From: an uncultured Clostridia bacterium
GTDB lineage: Bacteria > Bacillota > Clostridia > Oscillospirales > Oscillospiraceae
NCBI GenBank assembly: GCA_947165595.1
Contig: CAMVAV010000009.1
Location: 1-51,573, forward strand
Length of the DNA stretch: 51,573 bases
Direction of reading: 5' to 3'
Position numbers and translations under genes: made by a program. Position 1 is the first letter of the stretch. Each line of letters starts with the position of its first letter. The notes beneath the pieces were generated by a model. It saw only the letters and a program-made list of their open reading frames with translations, made no database searches and was not told where the DNA came from. Positions 48,873 to 51,573 of the stretch are shown here, piece after piece.

Positions 48873-50735
48873 ATGTATTTTGATTCCCGCGACATCCGCT
48901 GCAAGCAGCCCTACGGCGCGGTGACGCACGGCACGCAGGTGACGCTGAGCGTTTACCCGGAGCGGGGCGAGGCCATTGAGCGCGTTGTGCTGGTCGTTCA
49001 CGGCGAATTTGCCGACACCTGGGAGGAATACGAGCTTTCAGAGCTGCGGCTCGACGGGAAGCGCGTGTTCCGCACGGTCTATACCGCGCCCGCGGAGAGC
49101 GAGCTGGTGTGGTACCACTTCAAGCTCCTGCGCGCGGACGGAACGGAGGCGCGCTTCGGCAAGAACGGCGTGCAGCCGTGGGAGAGCCTTGCGACCTGGC
49201 AGCTGACCGTCTACGACGGCGCGGGCAAAACGCCGGACTGGTTCGGGCGCGGCGTCAGCTATCAGATCTTCCCCGACCGCTTCCGCCGCGGCAGACGGCG
49301 CGACGTCTCGGAGATGGTGGGAAACCGCACGCTGCATGAGGCGTGGGACGAGATGGTCGAATACCTCCCCAACGCCGAGGGCAAGATCACCTGCTCGGAC
49401 TTTTTCGGCGGCGACCTTCTGGGCATCGAGGAGGAGCTGGGCTACCTGCACTCGCTGGGCGTGACGACGCTCTACCTCAACCCGATCTTCGAGGCGGCGT
49501 CCAATCACCGCTACGACACGGCGGACTACCGGCACGTCGACCCCCTGCTCGGCGACGAGGACGACTTCCGCTCCCTGTGTGCGGCGGCGGCGGAGCACGG
49601 CATCCGCGTCGTGCTCGACGGCGTGTTCAACCACACGGGCTCGAACAGCGTCTATTTCAACGCCGAGGGCTGCTATCCGGACGTCGGCGCGGCGCAGAGC
49701 GAGGACTCGCCCTACGCGGGCTGGTATCACTTCACGCACTTCCCCGACGAGTACGACGCCTGGTGGGGCTTCAAGACCCTGCCCGCCATCGAGGAGACCG
49801 ATCCGTCCTACATTGACTTTATCATCGAGGGTCCGGACAGCGTCGTGCGGCACTGGCTGCGCGCGGGCGCGTCGGGCTGGCGGCTGGACGTGGCGGACGA
49901 GCTGCCCGGCGTGTTCATCGAGCGCCTCCGCCGCGTCATGGAGGAGGAAAAGCCGGACGCCTACCTGCTCGGCGAGGTCTGGGAGGACGGCTCGAACAAG
50001 ATCGCGTATTCGACGCGCCGCAAGTACCTGCTCGGCGCGCAGACGCACGGCCTGATGAACTACCCCTTCCGCAACGCGCTGCTGGGATACCTGCTCGGCG
50101 GCGACGCGGCGGCGTTCCGCGAGTCGATGGAGACCCTGCGCGAGAACTATCCCCCCGCCGCGTTCTACGGCGCGATGAACTTCCTCGGCACGCACGACAC
50201 CCCGCGCATCCTGACCGTGCTGGGTTACCGCGGCGAGTGGCCGCAGTCCCGCGAGACGCGCGCCCGCACGGTGCTCAACGCCGCCGAGCGCTGCCGCGGC
50301 GTGCGGCTGCTGCGCATCGCGGCGACTGTGATGTTCGCCTTCCCCGGCTCGCCGACGATCTACTACGGCGACGAGGCGGGCATGGACGGGTTCGAGGACC
50401 CGTTCAACCGCGAGACCTATCCGTGGAACCGCGAGGATCAGGACCTCGTCGCCTTCTTCCGCCGCCTCGGACAGCTGCGCGGCGCGCGGGAATCGCTGCA
50501 AAGCGGAACGATCGAATACCTGATCGCGGACGGACGGGTGCTCGCCTTCCTCCGCGCCGCGGGAGAGGAGACGAGCATCGCGGCGTGCAACGCGGGCGAA
50601 GCGCCGGTCGAGGTCTGCCTCCCGTGGGAGGGAGACACGGCGCTCGACGCCCTGACGGGCGAGCGCTTCCCCGCCGCGGACGGGCTGCTGCGCCTGACGC
50701 TCCCGCCCCTGCGCGCGCTGCTGCTGATCGGCTGA
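48873..50735 (+). CDS. GH13 alpha-glycosidase (neopullulanase/cyclomaltodextrinase type)
   Basis: 620 residues. N-terminal beta-sandwich (about 1-120) as in neopullulanase-type GH13_20 enzymes, then the TIM barrel with RVVLDGVFNHTGSNS, nucleophile Asp339 (GWRLDVADE), acid/base Glu368 (LLGEVWEDG) and Asp442 (LGTHDTPRI), and a C-terminal beta domain. No signal peptide, so it acts on imported malto-oligosaccharides or cyclodextrins in the cytoplasm. It starts 17 bases after PBP2 but is functionally unrelated. A terminator follows. Confidence 0.92.
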   Translation: MYFDSRDIRCKQPYGAVTHGTQVTLSVYPERGEAIERVVLVVHGEFADTWEEYELSELRLDGKRVFRTVYTAPAESELVWYHFKLLRADGTEARFGKNGVQPWESLATWQLTVYDGAGKTPDWFGRGVSYQIFPDRFRRGRRRDVSEMVGNRTLHEAWDEMVEYLPNAEGKITCSDFFGGDLLGIEEELGYLHSLGVTTLYLNPIFEAASNHRYDTADYRHVDPLLGDEDDFRSLCAAAAEHGIRVVLDGVFNHTGSNSVYFNAEGCYPDVGAAQSEDSPYAGWYHFTHFPDEYDAWWGFKTLPAIEETDPSYIDFIIEGPDSVVRHWLRAGASGWRLDVADELPGVFIERLRRVMEEEKPDAYLLGEVWEDGSNKIAYSTRRKYLLGAQTHGLMNYPFRNALLGYLLGGDAAAFRESMETLRENYPPAAFYGAMNFLGTHDTPRILTVLGYRGEWPQSRETRARTVLNAAERCRGVRLLRIAATVMFAFPGSPTIYYGDEAGMDGFEDPFNRETYPWNREDQDLVAFFRRLGQLRGARESLQSGTIEYLIADGRVLAFLRAAGEETSIAACNAGEAPVEVCLPWEGDTALDALTGERFPAADGLLRLTLPPLRALLLIG

Positions 50736-50765
50736 GCCACGCCGCTGCTGTGGAAAGCTGTGGAT

Positions 50766-50781
50766 TGTTTCACGTGAAACA
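50766..50781. promoter_or_regulatory. parS: parS site upstream of parA
   Basis: Perfect 16-base ParB (Spo0J) site TGTTTCACGTGAAACA, 31 bases after the GH13 stop and about 200 bases before parA. With the site at 24857-24872 this marks the origin-proximal segregation region. Confidence 0.95.
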
Positions 50782-50831
50782 CGCCGGCGCAAGAAGAATG
50801 GCTTCGCCGGGCGGGAACAGGCAAATAAGCA

Positions 50832-50862
50832 TAAAAGCATCGCGATTTTTCGCGGTGCTTTT
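50832..50862 (+). terminator. Terminator after the GH13 gene
   Basis: AAAAGCA-T-CGCG pairs with CGCG-G-TGCTTTT around an A/T loop, followed by CATTTT. Confidence 0.7.
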
Positions 50863-50873
50863 CATTTTAGCGG

Positions 50874-50901
50874 TTGAAATCAGATAAGTTTGTGATATAC
50901 T
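50874..50901 (+). promoter_or_regulatory. Sigma-A promoter for parA
   Basis: TTGAAA (50874-50879), 16-base spacer, TATACT (50896-50901) with extended TGA. The parA TTG start is 75 bases downstream. Confidence 0.75.
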
Positions 50902-50975
50902 GTTTAAGTTAAAATAAAAAATGGGTAAAATGCCCTGTACCGGAAGGGCGTTTTCCGCGGAAGGCGGGGGTACGC

Positions 50976-51573
50976 TTGGCAAAGACCGTTGCGATCGTGA
51001 ATCAGAAGGGCGGCGTCGGAAAGACGACCACCTGCGTCAATCTTGTCTCGGCGCTCAGCGAGGCGGGCAAGCGCTCGCTGCTGTGCGACTTCGATCCGCA
51101 GGCGAACTCCACCTCCGGCATGGGCGTGGACAAGAGCGCGACGCAGGGCGTGTACGACGTGCTCATCAACGGCGCGGACGCGGCGGCCGGCGTGGTACAC
51201 ACGCGCTACGGGGACGTGCTGCCCTCCAGCAAGGCGCTGGCGGGCGCGGGGATCGAGATGATCGACCGCGAGAAGCGCGAGTTTATGCTGCGCGACGCGC
51301 TCGCTCCCCTCGCGGATGACTACGATTTCATTTTCATCGACTGTCCGCCCTCGCTCGAGCTGTTGACGCTCAACGCCCTTTGCGCCGCGGACACGCTGCT
51401 CGTCCCGGTGCAGAGCGAGTACTTCGCGCTCGAGGGGCTCAGCGACCTCATCAACACCGTGCGCATCGTCAAGCGCTCGCTCAATCCCGGGCTGGAGCTG
51501 GAGGGCGTGCTGCTGACGATGTACGACGCGCGCACCAACCTCGCCATGCAGGTGGCGGAGGAGGTCAAGCGCT
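50976..51573 (+). CDS. parA: Chromosome partitioning ATPase ParA/Soj, 5' part
   Basis: The window ends inside the gene; 199 residues are visible. Start TTG 50976 with GGCGGGGG upstream. Deviant Walker A KGGVGKTTT, the CDFDPQANSTSGMG motif (Walker A'), Walker B FIFIDCPPSLELLTLNA and VPVQSEYFALEGLSDLI are all present. ParA with ParB and parS positions the origin and modulates DnaA. parB (spo0J) is expected just beyond the window. A second perfect parS lies upstream. Confidence 0.95.
   Translation, partial: MAKTVAIVNQKGGVGKTTTCVNLVSALSEAGKRSLLCDFDPQANSTSGMGVDKSATQGVYDVLINGADAAAGVVHTRYGDVLPSSKALAGAGIEMIDREKREFMLRDALAPLADDYDFIFIDCPPSLELLTLNALCAADTLLVPVQSEYFALEGLSDLINTVRIVKRSLNPGLELEGVLLTMYDARTNLAMQVAEEVKR

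Noticed and set aside
50749-50765. TGTGGAAA and TGTGGATT as DnaA boxes next to the parA-side parS
   Set aside because: Each has two mismatches to the 9-base box and there is no AT-rich unwinding region nearby.

Overview
The window is a GC-rich stretch of bacterial chromosome that includes the replication-origin neighbourhood. The gene order rpmH-rnpA-yidD-yidC-jag (minus strand) diverging from dnaA-dnaN-S4-recF-remB-gyrB-gyrA (plus strand) is the classic Firmicutes oriC arrangement. A germination protease gene (gpr) with a forespore-type promoter, a large pyruvate:ferredoxin oxidoreductase, DnaD/DnaI-type helicase loaders, a glyQS-type glycyl-tRNA synthetase and RemB together point to an anaerobic, spore-forming lineage of high-GC Clostridia. 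I cannot name the genus from sequence alone. No rRNA, tRNA, CRISPR array or transposase gene was found.

Layout. 1-3.8 kb: dnaK 3' end, dnaJ, a secreted glycosidase-like protein, exonuclease III. 3.8-4.8 kb: a BrnT-type toxin-antitoxin pair and copy 1 of an unusual 150-bp repeat. 4.8-9.3 kb (minus): mreB, comF with a tiny XRE regulator, and a NusG-domain-II / Gx-transporter / AAA+ ATPase cluster. 9.3-13 kb: nifJ. 13.2-17.4 kb: yifB, thiI, a 31-residue membrane peptide and cinA. 17.4-20.1 kb: an unknown 642-residue protein behind a tandem structured RNA leader, then a small AT-rich cassette with transposon-like ends. 20.1-33.2 kb: the oriC region, with a parS site and DnaA-box-like sites between dnaA and dnaN, extending through gyrA, greA and a SHOCT-like protein. 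33.4-35.9 kb (minus): rnhA, nadE, repeat copy 2 and gpr. 36-37.8 kb: rpsT and glyQS. 37.8-41.7 kb (minus): an LTA-synthase-like sulfatase, a DnaI-like loader and a DnaD-like protein. 41.9-50.7 kb: zapA, a U32 peptidase, maf, mreC, mreD, a GNAT, PBP2 and a GH13 glycosidase (division, elongasome and sugar use). 50.7 kb to the end: a perfect parS site and the 5' part of parA/soj.

The most interesting signals lie outside standard genes. (1) Two tandem RNA units at 17447-17563 share the same internal-loop sequences while their helices differ by paired, compensatory changes. A sigma-A-like promoter would start the transcript at the first base of unit 1, and the leader precedes the unknown 642-residue protein. 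(2) A 150-bp element is present twice, in opposite orientation, about 30 kb apart on either side of the origin. It is made of five perfect hairpins, each with a three-base loop. (3) A 475-bp low-GC cassette has inverted ends, a near-perfect 8-bp target duplication and one orphan gene.
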